Origin: Bacteroidota bacterium
Lineage (GTDB): Bacteria > Bacteroidota > Bacteroidia > Chitinophagales > BACL12
Assembly (NCBI GenBank): GCA_016706865.1
Contig: JADJIS010000003.1
Coordinates: forward strand, 1,736,001 to 1,800,000
Direction: 5' to 3'
DNA: 64,000 bases
Shown here: positions 35,600 through 43,465 of the stretch, piece after piece
Position numbering within the stretch: position 1 is the first letter of the stretch
Layout: every line of letters starts with the position of its first letter
Position numbers and translations under genes: made by a program
The notes under the pieces: generated by a model
What the model saw: the letters and a program-made list of their open reading frames with translations, nothing else
Database searches by the model: none
Told to the model about the DNA's origin: nothing

Positions 35600-36622
35600 A
35601 TGCAAAGAAAATCTTTCCTCAAAGGCCTCGGATTGGCTGGTTTGGGTTCTTTAATTCCAATTAATAAATCGAATGCCGCTATTAAACCCGATAAAACTTT
35701 TTACAAAAAATTAGGTGTGGATTGTGTTTTAATCCCGCATGAAACTGCCGGTCCTTACCCTCTTGATCTTAGTGATGAGGAGAGTTATTTCCGGACAGAT
35801 ATTACAGAAGAAAAACCCGGAATGCAATTAGACCTTACAATTACTATCGTAAGTATACAGGATGATTGTAAACCAATTGCAAATGCCCGAATTGATCTTT
35901 GGCAAACAGATAAAGACGGAGTTTATTCAGGATTTGTGCAGCCGGGTGCAAATACTGTTGGAGAAACATTTTGCAGGGGAATTCAAATAACAGATGTTAA
36001 CGGTCAGGTAAAATTTAAAACCATATATCCCGGTTGGTATCCAGGGCGTACCACACATAATCATTTTCAGGTTTTTCTCAGTAATGTTTTGAGTGCAACT
36101 TCCCAAATGGCATTTCCTGATGCAATAAATACCCTCGTGTATGATTCTCCTTTATACATAACAAAAGGTCAAAATACAACGATAGAAACAACCGCTGATG
36201 ATAGTGTATTTGCTGATGGATATGAAGATCAGTTGTTGACTCTTACTCCGAATTTAGGTACCGGTGGATACGATGGAACTATAACTGTGGGAATTGATGA
36301 ACCGGCAACAGGTTTGATAGATCTGGCACCGGAAACAGGCGGACAATTTACACTTTCAGCCAATTATCCAAATCCATTTCACAGTGAAACAACTATTCCA
36401 TTTACACTTTTATTTCCAGCAGATGTGAAAATAGATCTATATAATTTAATGGGAGTAAAAGTTGCGGAATTAATGCATGAAAAACTTGGATCCGGGAATC
36501 ATAATTGTATCGTAAATAGAAATAAATATGATTCTTTGCCTGCAGGAAATTATGCATATCAATTAACAACTTTAAATGCTGCAGGAAAATTTATGCAGGT
36601 AAAAATGCTCACTATAAATTAA
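35600..36622 (+). CDS. Intradiol ring-cleavage dioxygenase-like protein with T9SS sorting domain
   Basis: A 340-residue protein. The signal region MQRKSFLKGLGLAGLGSL resembles a Tat-type leader but has RK instead of RR. The core (about 40-210) matches the catechol/protocatechuate intradiol dioxygenase fold: ETAGPYPLD supplies one candidate iron Tyr, DLWQTDKDGVYSGF the strand core, and YPGWYPGRTTHNHFQVFL the second Tyr and two His. All four expected Fe(III) ligands therefore appear present. A T9SS type-A domain (about 255-340, NYPNPFHSETTIPF ... LPAGNYAYQL) follows. It is an extracellular oxidase by inference; the substrate may be aromatic or a polymer, not established. Confidence 0.82.
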   Translation: MQRKSFLKGLGLAGLGSLIPINKSNAAIKPDKTFYKKLGVDCVLIPHETAGPYPLDLSDEESYFRTDITEEKPGMQLDLTITIVSIQDDCKPIANARIDLWQTDKDGVYSGFVQPGANTVGETFCRGIQITDVNGQVKFKTIYPGWYPGRTTHNHFQVFLSNVLSATSQMAFPDAINTLVYDSPLYITKGQNTTIETTADDSVFADGYEDQLLTLTPNLGTGGYDGTITVGIDEPATGLIDLAPETGGQFTLSANYPNPFHSETTIPFTLLFPADVKIDLYNLMGVKVAELMHEKLGSGNHNCIVNRNKYDSLPAGNYAYQLTTLNAAGKFMQVKMLTIN

Positions 36623-36630
36623 AATACGTT

Positions 36631-36676
36631 TATTAAAAAGCCCGCTCTGAATTAATTCAGCAGCGGGCTTTTTAGT
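36631..36676. terminator. Bidirectional terminator
   Basis: AAAAAGCCCGCT / AGCGGGCTTTTT with the inner palindrome CTGAATTAATTCAG and one bulged C. A- and T-runs on the two sides allow action on both convergent genes. Confidence 0.9.
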
Positions 36677-36689
36677 TTAAATTTATTAT

Positions 36690-37091
36690 TTATAAAGCTG
36701 TAAAAGTAAAAATACGATGTACAGATTCGGCATTTATATGTTCCACCTGCAAGGTAGTTTCTGTTATACTCAATATTTTAAAACGCATGGAAGTACCATC
36801 ACTAAGCGATATCGATAACCATGTGTTTCCTGCAACTAAAATATATGTTCCGGTAAGAGTTACCCCCTGGAAGGTAACACTAATGGTATTATCCAAATTA
36901 ATAATAAGTTGATCAGCAGCCATTAATGCATCAGGTGCTTGTTGAACGCCTGCAACTATTTCGCCGGAAATATTCCAGGTCTTACAAAAAGTTTCTGTTC
37001 CTTCTGGTAAGGTTGCAGCATTAGCAACCACCGTAGCAGTGGTAAAGGTGATAATAAGGGCAAACGAAAGGAGATTAGTTAATTTTTTCAT
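36690..37091 (-). CDS. Small secreted protein, lipocalin-like
   Basis: A 133-residue protein with signal peptide MKKLTNLLSFALIITFTTATVVANA. The mature part begins with ETFCKTWNISG and runs as alternating beta strands (QLIINLDNTISVTFQGVTLTGTYILVAGNTWLSISLSD, MRFKILSITETTLQVEHI). This is the pattern of the small lipocalin-like domains common in Bacteroidota, where K-W and a G-x-W are typical. Assignment by pattern only. Periplasmic or secreted; ligand unknown. Confidence 0.7.
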   Translation of the reverse strand: MKKLTNLLSFALIITFTTATVVANAATLPEGTETFCKTWNISGEIVAGVQQAPDALMAADQLIINLDNTISVTFQGVTLTGTYILVAGNTWLSISLSDGTSMRFKILSITETTLQVEHINAESVHRIFTFTAL

Positions 37092-37324
37092 TGTATTTTG
37101 TATTTTAATATTTAATATAACTACTGTTTTTAAAAGAGTTGCGCTGTTAATTTTGTGGAAATGAAATACGTTGATCTGAATTCAGTTCCTATATAACGGC
37201 CGATGCGTATCTTTATACTTGCCAAAACGCACAACTTTGCAACAGTAAAATTAAGAAAAAATTTCCAATCCATAGTGGCACATTATTTGGCTCCTCAAAA
37301 AACCTTTAACTCAAAAAATGTATT

Positions 37325-40300
37325 ATGCATAAAACTTTACTCTGCGCTGTATTTCTACTCATTACACCCTTAATTAACGCTCAAAGCCTTGTTCTTGCCA
37401 AACAATTTCATGGAAATGATGCCCAAATGGTAAATTCTCTGGCGGTGGATAATGATGATAATATCTTCTCAAACGTCAATTTTTGGGACGATGTTGATGT
37501 AAATCCGGGACCGGGAACACTCAATTTTAACTCTTTCGGGTCTCAGGATGTGGCTATTGTAAAATTGAATAGTTCAGGAGATTTCGTTTGGGGAATACAA
37601 TTAGGCGGGGTGGGATTTCAAACTTCCTCCGTCGTTAAAACCGATGATGCAGGCAATGTTTTCATTTTTGGGTATTTCAACGGCACTATGGATATGGACC
37701 CCGGTGCGGGAGTATATAATCTTGTTTCTGCAGGCAGTGATGATATTTTTTGTGGAAAATATAACGCCTCTGGTGCTTTGGTTTGGGCAGTTAAGATCGG
37801 CGGAACAGGCACGGAGCAAAATTATGGGTTCGATCTCGATTCCAATGGAGATCCATTTTTATTCGGGTATTTTCAAAACACAGTGGATTTTAATCCAGAA
37901 GCAGGGACTTTTAATTTAACTGCAGGTGTAAGTGGTTCAGATTTTTTATTGAAATTAAATAACGACGGCACATTTAATTATGCATTATTAATGAGTTCTT
38001 TTTACGGAAATTACATGACCATCGCACCCGATAATAATATTTATTTTACAGGTTTGTTTTGGGGCACCGTTGATTTTAATCCCGGTGTTGGAGTAAATAA
38101 TTTAACAGCAGCAGGATTTGATGCAGATTGTTTTGTTTTAAAATTAAATAACAGCGGAATTTATCAATGGGCCGGTAAAATTTCAGGGAATAATTCAGAA
38201 CAAGGTACCACATTAGATTATGATGCAACCACCTCTTCTATAGTAGTGGGTGGATTTTTTGAAGGCACCATTGATACAGATCCGGGCGGAGGAATACACA
38301 ATGTTGTTTCTGCGGGATATGTTGATGCTTTTGTTGTTAAATTAAATGCATCAACTGGTGCATTTATTTGGGGAAATGGTTTTGGCGGATTAGGATATCA
38401 ACAAATTGGATCCCTAAAAATAAATGCATCAGGCAAAATTCATATGGCAGGTGTTTTTGAACAAACGTCTGATTTTGATCCGTCGGTTGCAACCTATAAT
38501 TTAACTTCCAATGGATATACGGATATCTTTAAACTGGAATGGAATAATGATGGAACATTTTCCACTGTAGAAAAAATTGGAGGAACACTTGGTGATTGGG
38601 GTCATGGTTTAATTTTAGATAATACCGGTGCAGATATTATTTGTGGATATTTTGATGCTACGGTAGATTTTGACCCGGGTGCTGATGTATTTAATATGAG
38701 TAGTGATTTTACCGGATGGGATGGATTTCTAGCAAAATACTGTACTACCTATACCATAAATAATGATATTGCAATTTGTGATGGTGATAGTTATTTTGCA
38801 GGTGGTGCATTTCAAACTGAACCCGGTGAATATTACGATTATTATACTCCTGTTGAAGGATGTGATTCTATCGTGATCACACATCTCTCTATAAATTCTC
38901 CCGTTGTAAACCTTGGTCCGAATACAACAATTTGTTCCGGAGAAATTTTGACATTGGATGCCGAAAATATTGGTGCCACCTATTTATGGAGTACCGGCGC
39001 AACTACACAAACTATAAATGTGAGTGCCACCGGAACATACAGCGTAACTATTACAGATGCATCAGGATGCACTGCATTTGATGTTATAAATGTTACTGTT
39101 AATCCCGCCCCGAATGTAAATCTTGGTGCTGATATAATTGTTTGTTCCGGTGAAACCGTTATATTAAATGCAGCTAATCCCGGATCAACTTATTTATGGA
39201 ATACCGGTGCAACCACACAAACAATAAATGTAATTGCAACGGGTAATTACAGTGTTGTGGTAACAAATGGATTTAGTTGTACTGATAGTGATTTAATACA
39301 TGTTACCATTAATCCAACACCGGTTGTAAATATTGGAAATAATATTCAGATATGTGAGAATGAAGGATTAATTCTGGATGCAGAAAATGTTGGTTCGGAT
39401 TACCTATGGAGCACAGGAGCAATTACACAAACAATTTTTGTAAATAGTTCGGCTGTTTATTCTGTGGAAGTTACAAATATTTATGGTTGTTCTGCTTCAG
39501 ATAACGTAAATATAATTGCAAATCCTGCTCCTTTTGTTGATTTAGGAGATGATATAAATTTTTGTGATGGTGGCACCGTAATTTTTGATGCAACAAATCC
39601 CCTTTCTACCTATTTATGGAGCACAGGCTCAACAGGCGCCTCCATTACTGTTACAGAGGAGGGCATTTATTCTGTTACAGTAACTAATAATTTCGGTTGT
39701 TCAGAAACCGATGAAGTGGAAGTTACCATTGATCCTTCACCTGTTGTTGATCTTGGTGCTGATATTGGTTTATGTAATGGTGATACTCTTATTTTAAATG
39801 CAACAAATCCTGCGAGTACTTATTTATGGAGCACAGGTGCTATCTCTTCAACAATAATGGTAAGTGATGCAGGAACATATTCTGTTCTTGTTACAAATAT
39901 TGCAGGATGTACCGCAACTGATGACATTAATGTTAATTTAAATCCAACTCCTTTTGTTGATCTTGGAGATGATATTGCAGTTTGTGAAGGAGAAACAGTT
40001 TTATTAAATGCAACAACAATTGATTGCACTTATCTTTGGAGTACCGGAGAAAATTCTGCAACAATTTCCACAACGGAAGCAGGAATTTATTCAGTAGAAG
40101 TTACAAATATTTATGGATGTAGTTTTACTGACATTATAAATATAGATGTAGTTCCAATTCCTGTTGTAGACCTCGGTGAAGATGTTTCTTTTTGCGATGG
40201 CGGTTCGGTTGTTTTTGATGCAACAAACCCCGGCTGCACCTATTTATGGAGTACCGGTGAAACTTCATCAACAATCACGGTTACCGATGCGGGAATTTAT

Positions 40301-41074
40301 TCTGTAATTGTAAATAATATTTTAGGATGCAATGAAACTGACGAAGTGGAAGTTGGAATTTATACTTCACCAGTTGTTGATCTTGGTCCGGATATTATTT
40401 CCTGTGATAATGTGGATGTAATTCTTGACGCAACCACGCCACTTTGCACCTATGCCTGGAGTACGGGTGAAGATACCGAAACAATAATTGTTGACGAAAG
40501 CGGTACCTATTCTGTAATAGTTACAAATTCATTTAGTTGCACCGACACAGATGAAATTTTTATTGAATTATTGGAAGCACCTGTGATAGAATTTATTTTA
40601 CCAGAAATAATTTGTTCTGATGTGGAAGCCTTCGAATTAACAGCAACTCCTTCAGGGGGAACCTATAGTGGAGATGGAATTTCCGACAATATTTTTGATC
40701 CCCTTACTGCAGGTTTAGGTAATCATATTATTACTTACACATTCACAGATGTTAATGGTTGCACAAGTGTTTCATCTCAGGAAATTGAAGTTACAATTTG
40801 TCAGGCAATTGATAATATAATTAACAACGTAACGATCAATATTTTTCCAAATCCTGCAATATCTGATATTACCATTTCAATTTCAAATGCGGAAGAAGTA
40901 GAACGAATTGAAATTTTCGATTTGTTGGGAAATAAATTAATTTCAGAGCAAGTAAATGGAATTGCGGAGATGGAATTATTTTATGATATTTCGGATATTC
41001 CTTCAGGGACCTATTTGATTTACCTTAAGGGCAATTCAGAATTTTATTCGAGATCATTTATAATATCGAGATAG
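37325..41074 (+). CDS. Large surface protein: SBBP-type propeller, eight 70-residue repeats, T9SS domain
   Basis: A 1249-residue exported protein. After signal peptide MHKTLLCAVFLLITPLINAQS, residues 25-480 contain about seven DxDPGxGxxN-type units (DVNPGPGTLNFNSFGSQDVAIVKLNSSG), an SBBP-like propeller with Asp-rich loops. A linker with CDSIVITHLSI follows. Then come eight consecutive repeats of exactly 70 residues (encoded 38903-40582), each following VDLGxDIxxCxGxxVxLxATxPxxTYLWSTGxxxxTIxVxxxGxYSVxVTNxxGC, an Ig/PKD-like beta sandwich with one Cys pair. A ninth divergent unit and a T9SS sorting domain (IFPNPAISDITISISN) end it. Likely an adhesin or matrix protein. Confidence 0.88.
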   Translation: MHKTLLCAVFLLITPLINAQSLVLAKQFHGNDAQMVNSLAVDNDDNIFSNVNFWDDVDVNPGPGTLNFNSFGSQDVAIVKLNSSGDFVWGIQLGGVGFQTSSVVKTDDAGNVFIFGYFNGTMDMDPGAGVYNLVSAGSDDIFCGKYNASGALVWAVKIGGTGTEQNYGFDLDSNGDPFLFGYFQNTVDFNPEAGTFNLTAGVSGSDFLLKLNNDGTFNYALLMSSFYGNYMTIAPDNNIYFTGLFWGTVDFNPGVGVNNLTAAGFDADCFVLKLNNSGIYQWAGKISGNNSEQGTTLDYDATTSSIVVGGFFEGTIDTDPGGGIHNVVSAGYVDAFVVKLNASTGAFIWGNGFGGLGYQQIGSLKINASGKIHMAGVFEQTSDFDPSVATYNLTSNGYTDIFKLEWNNDGTFSTVEKIGGTLGDWGHGLILDNTGADIICGYFDATVDFDPGADVFNMSSDFTGWDGFLAKYCTTYTINNDIAICDGDSYFAGGAFQTEPGEYYDYYTPVEGCDSIVITHLSINSPVVNLGPNTTICSGEILTLDAENIGATYLWSTGATTQTINVSATGTYSVTITDASGCTAFDVINVTVNPAPNVNLGADIIVCSGETVILNAANPGSTYLWNTGATTQTINVIATGNYSVVVTNGFSCTDSDLIHVTINPTPVVNIGNNIQICENEGLILDAENVGSDYLWSTGAITQTIFVNSSAVYSVEVTNIYGCSASDNVNIIANPAPFVDLGDDINFCDGGTVIFDATNPLSTYLWSTGSTGASITVTEEGIYSVTVTNNFGCSETDEVEVTIDPSPVVDLGADIGLCNGDTLILNATNPASTYLWSTGAISSTIMVSDAGTYSVLVTNIAGCTATDDINVNLNPTPFVDLGDDIAVCEGETVLLNATTIDCTYLWSTGENSATISTTEAGIYSVEVTNIYGCSFTDIINIDVVPIPVVDLGEDVSFCDGGSVVFDATNPGCTYLWSTGETSSTITVTDAGIYSVIVNNILGCNETDEVEVGIYTSPVVDLGPDIISCDNVDVILDATTPLCTYAWSTGEDTETIIVDESGTYSVIVTNSFSCTDTDEIFIELLEAPVIEFILPEIICSDVEAFELTATPSGGTYSGDGISDNIFDPLTAGLGNHIITYTFTDVNGCTSVSSQEIEVTICQAIDNIINNVTINIFPNPAISDITISISNAEEVERIEIFDLLGNKLISEQVNGIAEMELFYDISDIPSGTYLIYLKGNSEFYSRSFIISR
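38903..40582 (+). repeat. Eight in-frame 210-bp repeats
   Basis: Eight units of exactly 210 bp (70 codons) lie back to back with no spacer. Protein identity between units is moderate, so they are old duplications under selection, not a fresh expansion. Each unit keeps TYLWSTG (one TYLWNTG, one TYAWSTG) and a Cys near both ends. Confidence 0.92.
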
Positions 41075-41214
41075 AATGATGGCTCATTTAGGCTGTATTT
41101 TAAATCCGGGTAGAGATAATGTACTTAACAGTTCGATATCCTTAAATAGGAATTTATGAATCGTTGTCCATAAAATGATCAGTTAAAGGAAGATGATAAT
41201 TAAAAAACAGATCA

Positions 41215-41742
41215 ATGAAAATTAAATTTTGGATAACAGGATATCTTATAGCTCTCCTATTAATATCATGTAAAGATTATAAAATGCCAAATGAACTGAA
41301 CTATATAGGATATTCCAAATCCGATTCAATTCAATATCACTTATCAAGAATAAATTCTAAGCAATATGTGAAACAGTATTTACCAGACAGTTTAGGGTAT
41401 GACAGCGACACAATTAAATTGTATTACGAAAATAAATCATTATTCTATGGAAATTTAGAGTTTAGATTCCAATCAGTGAAAAACTATAAAATTTATAATG
41501 TAACAACCAATGATTCATTAACCATTTTAATAAGTAATGATCACTTTACTTACAATTTAAATGGTCACAATCTAAAAAAATGCAAGTCATTTACAGCAGT
41601 TTTTACTGATAGCAATGTAAAAGACGCACAGGATATCACCTATACAATCGATTTAGAAAATAAAATTGTAGTGGAGGTAGCTGCTTATGATCAATATTCA
41701 GGAAAACTCCAAAAATTAGAAACCCTGGTAGACTTTCAATAG
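41215..41742 (+). CDS. Predicted lipoprotein, unknown function
   Basis: A 175-residue protein with a lipoprotein signal peptide: MKIKFWITGYLIALLLISC, lipobox LISC, lipidated Cys at residue 19. The mature domain is mainly beta-strand (YYENKSLFYGNLEFRFQSVKNYKIYNVTTND, ITYTIDLENKIVVEVAAYDQYSGKL). Family not recognised. It stands alone between two unrelated genes on the same strand. Confidence 0.75.
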   Translation: MKIKFWITGYLIALLLISCKDYKMPNELNYIGYSKSDSIQYHLSRINSKQYVKQYLPDSLGYDSDTIKLYYENKSLFYGNLEFRFQSVKNYKIYNVTTNDSLTILISNDHFTYNLNGHNLKKCKSFTAVFTDSNVKDAQDITYTIDLENKIVVEVAAYDQYSGKLQKLETLVDFQ

Positions 41743-41801
41743 TTTTCGGGCTTGGAATTTTGAACCTTTTAATTACTTTTGAATGTCAATTTCATTAAAG
41801 A

Positions 41802-42302
41802 ATGGTCCACTTTAAAACCATCATTAAAAAATTCAGTTCGCAAGGCGAAAAAACCGGTTGGACTTATATTGATATTCCATCCACAATAATTGATAAAATA
41901 AAACCCGGTGCAAAAACATCCTTTCGTGTAAAAGGAAAATTAGATGAACATACAATTAAAGGAATTGCACTGTTACCAATGGGAGGTGGCGATTTTATAA
42001 TGGCATTAAATGCTGATATCAGAAAAAAGATCGGCAAAAAAACAGGGTATGAATTAAATGTTTATTTGACAGAGGATAAATCTGCATTTGTTTTTAACAA
42101 AGATTTTATTGTTTGTCTCAAAGACGAACCAAGGGCATTTGAATATTTTAATTCACTTCCGGGTTCGCACCAAAGATATTTTTCCAAATGGATAGACTCC
42201 GCTAAAACTGCTGATACACAAGCAAAACGGATTGTTATGGCCGTAAAAGCGCTATCTCAAAAAATGGGTTATGGGGAGATGATAAGGGCGGGGAAGGAGT
42301 AG
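41802..42302 (+). CDS. DUF1905/YdeI-type small protein
   Basis: A 166-residue protein. The N-terminal beta domain (about 1-85: FKTIIKKFSSQGEKTGWTYIDIP, FRVKGKLDEHTIKGIALLPMGGGDFIMALNADIRKKIGKKTG) is DUF1905. The C-terminal helical part (LKDEPRAFEYFNSLPGSHQRYFSKWIDSAKTADTQAKRIVMAVKALSQKMGYGEM) is the YdeI/OmpD-associated domain. Two-domain proteins of this kind are common in soil and aquatic bacteria and have been linked to bacteriocin protection, but their biochemical role is unclear. The stop codon runs straight into a phrase repeat. Confidence 0.85.
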   Translation: MVHFKTIIKKFSSQGEKTGWTYIDIPSTIIDKIKPGAKTSFRVKGKLDEHTIKGIALLPMGGGDFIMALNADIRKKIGKKTGYELNVYLTEDKSAFVFNKDFIVCLKDEPRAFEYFNSLPGSHQRYFSKWIDSAKTADTQAKRIVMAVKALSQKMGYGEMIRAGKE

Positions 42303-42380
42303 CAGTCAACAGTGGGCAGTGGGTAGTGGCAGTGGGTAGTGGCAGTGGCCAGTGGCAGTGGGCAGTTTGTATCACTGGAG
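42303..42380. repeat. CAGTGGGCAGTGG tail and reversed head after the DUF1905 gene
   Basis: Directly after the stop come GTCAACAGTGGGCAGTGGG, GTAGTGGCAGTGG and similar phrases, ending at 42361-42380 in the reverse complement of the head, where CAGTTTGTATCACTGG replaces CAGTTTGTAACATTGG. Confidence 0.8.
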
Positions 42381-42482
42381 ATATTTCCTCCGAATTTTAC
42401 TTCTTAAACAATTTCAACTCCTTGACACGAAATATACTATAGCAACCATGTGGCAGTTATTAAGGATAATTTTCACGTAGAG

Positions 42483-42532
42483 GTGGCTGTTCATCGGTAC
42501 ATTGGTACATTTGGCTGTTCATTGGTACATTT
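42483..42532. repeat. Second copy of the GGCTGTTCATTGGTACAT element
   Basis: Two GGCTGTTCAT(C/T)GGTACAT phrases abut the stop of the sulfotransferase gene. It is the inverse of the element at 10694-10735. Confidence 0.75.
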
Positions 42533-43331
42533 CAATTTTCCGCCAGTCGTCAGAATAAAACCTTTTTATTTTCTCCAATTCTTCCTTATCAATAAGTGGT
42601 TTTTTGGAGATTAAAAAATTTGGGATCAATAGCGCAGAATATAAAATAATATAACACATCAACATTCTTGATCTTCTTCTTATCCAGGTATTAAAATAGG
42701 AGCCTGTGTATTTGGGATCTTTGGTGAAAATAAAGCGACTTACTTTAAGCATCACCTTTAATTGTTTTTCTTCATAAGAAGTGTGATGTGGCTCCAGCGA
42801 AATGGAAGTTTTATCGTACTCCACACCCATATATTCTGCAATTTTATCTATAAATGCAAAAGTGTCTTTACGCATATCCTCATAAAATAACACGAGCGGT
42901 TTATGTGCAAAATATTTTCTGAGTATCTCAATTTTAGGATAAAATGTTGCATCCTGAATCTTCCAATAACCGAGGTCATTCTCTATATCAAAAAATTCTT
43001 TAAAGGTGTAGGGATATCCGTTCTTTAAAAATCGCCGATATTGGGAGGCTATCCATTGTTCGTTGCTGCGAAATACAATTATTGTTTTGGTATCGGGATA
43101 TTTTTCTGAAAACTTTTTTACTTCCCGCTCCAATTGCCTGTCCATTTCACGGGAGATAAAAATTTTTTTGCCCTTATTTGCCTCTAGTATTTTAGGGTAT
43201 TTTCTATAAGAAGTAGGGTGAATATAAACCAGATCTTTATATTGGGTAAATACCTTATTTTGAAGATAAGTACTTGCGGTTTTTCCCAACCCTACATGAA
43301 AATATATTTCTGTTTTGTGCTGATCCGTCAT
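42519..43331 (-). CDS. Sulfotransferase-like protein
   Basis: A 270-residue protein with the sulfotransferase P-loop-like cofactor motif near the N-terminus, YFHVGLGKTASTYLQ (5'-phosphosulfate loop), and a second motif FRSNEQWIASQYRRFLKNG matching the 3'-phosphate-binding segment. A hydrophobic stretch near residue 230 (MLMCYIILYSALLIPNFLI) suggests membrane association. It would transfer sulfate from PAPS, possibly to an envelope glycan, but no glycan gene cluster is adjacent. Its stop codon overlaps the phrase element listed at 42483-42532. Confidence 0.82.
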   Translation of the reverse strand: MTDQHKTEIYFHVGLGKTASTYLQNKVFTQYKDLVYIHPTSYRKYPKILEANKGKKIFISREMDRQLEREVKKFSEKYPDTKTIIVFRSNEQWIASQYRRFLKNGYPYTFKEFFDIENDLGYWKIQDATFYPKIEILRKYFAHKPLVLFYEDMRKDTFAFIDKIAEYMGVEYDKTSISLEPHHTSYEEKQLKVMLKVSRFIFTKDPKYTGSYFNTWIRRRSRMLMCYIILYSALLIPNFLISKKPLIDKEELEKIKRFYSDDWRKIEMYQ

Positions 43332-43465
43332 AATCGGGTGTGAAATTCAAAAAAATAATGGCAAGTTTCAAATTTGAACGGAACCATGATCTTCGTCAGA
43401 ACTCTGTAAAATTGGGCATTATGACAATCAGATAACATTATTCTGATTATCTTCGCCGCAATAAT

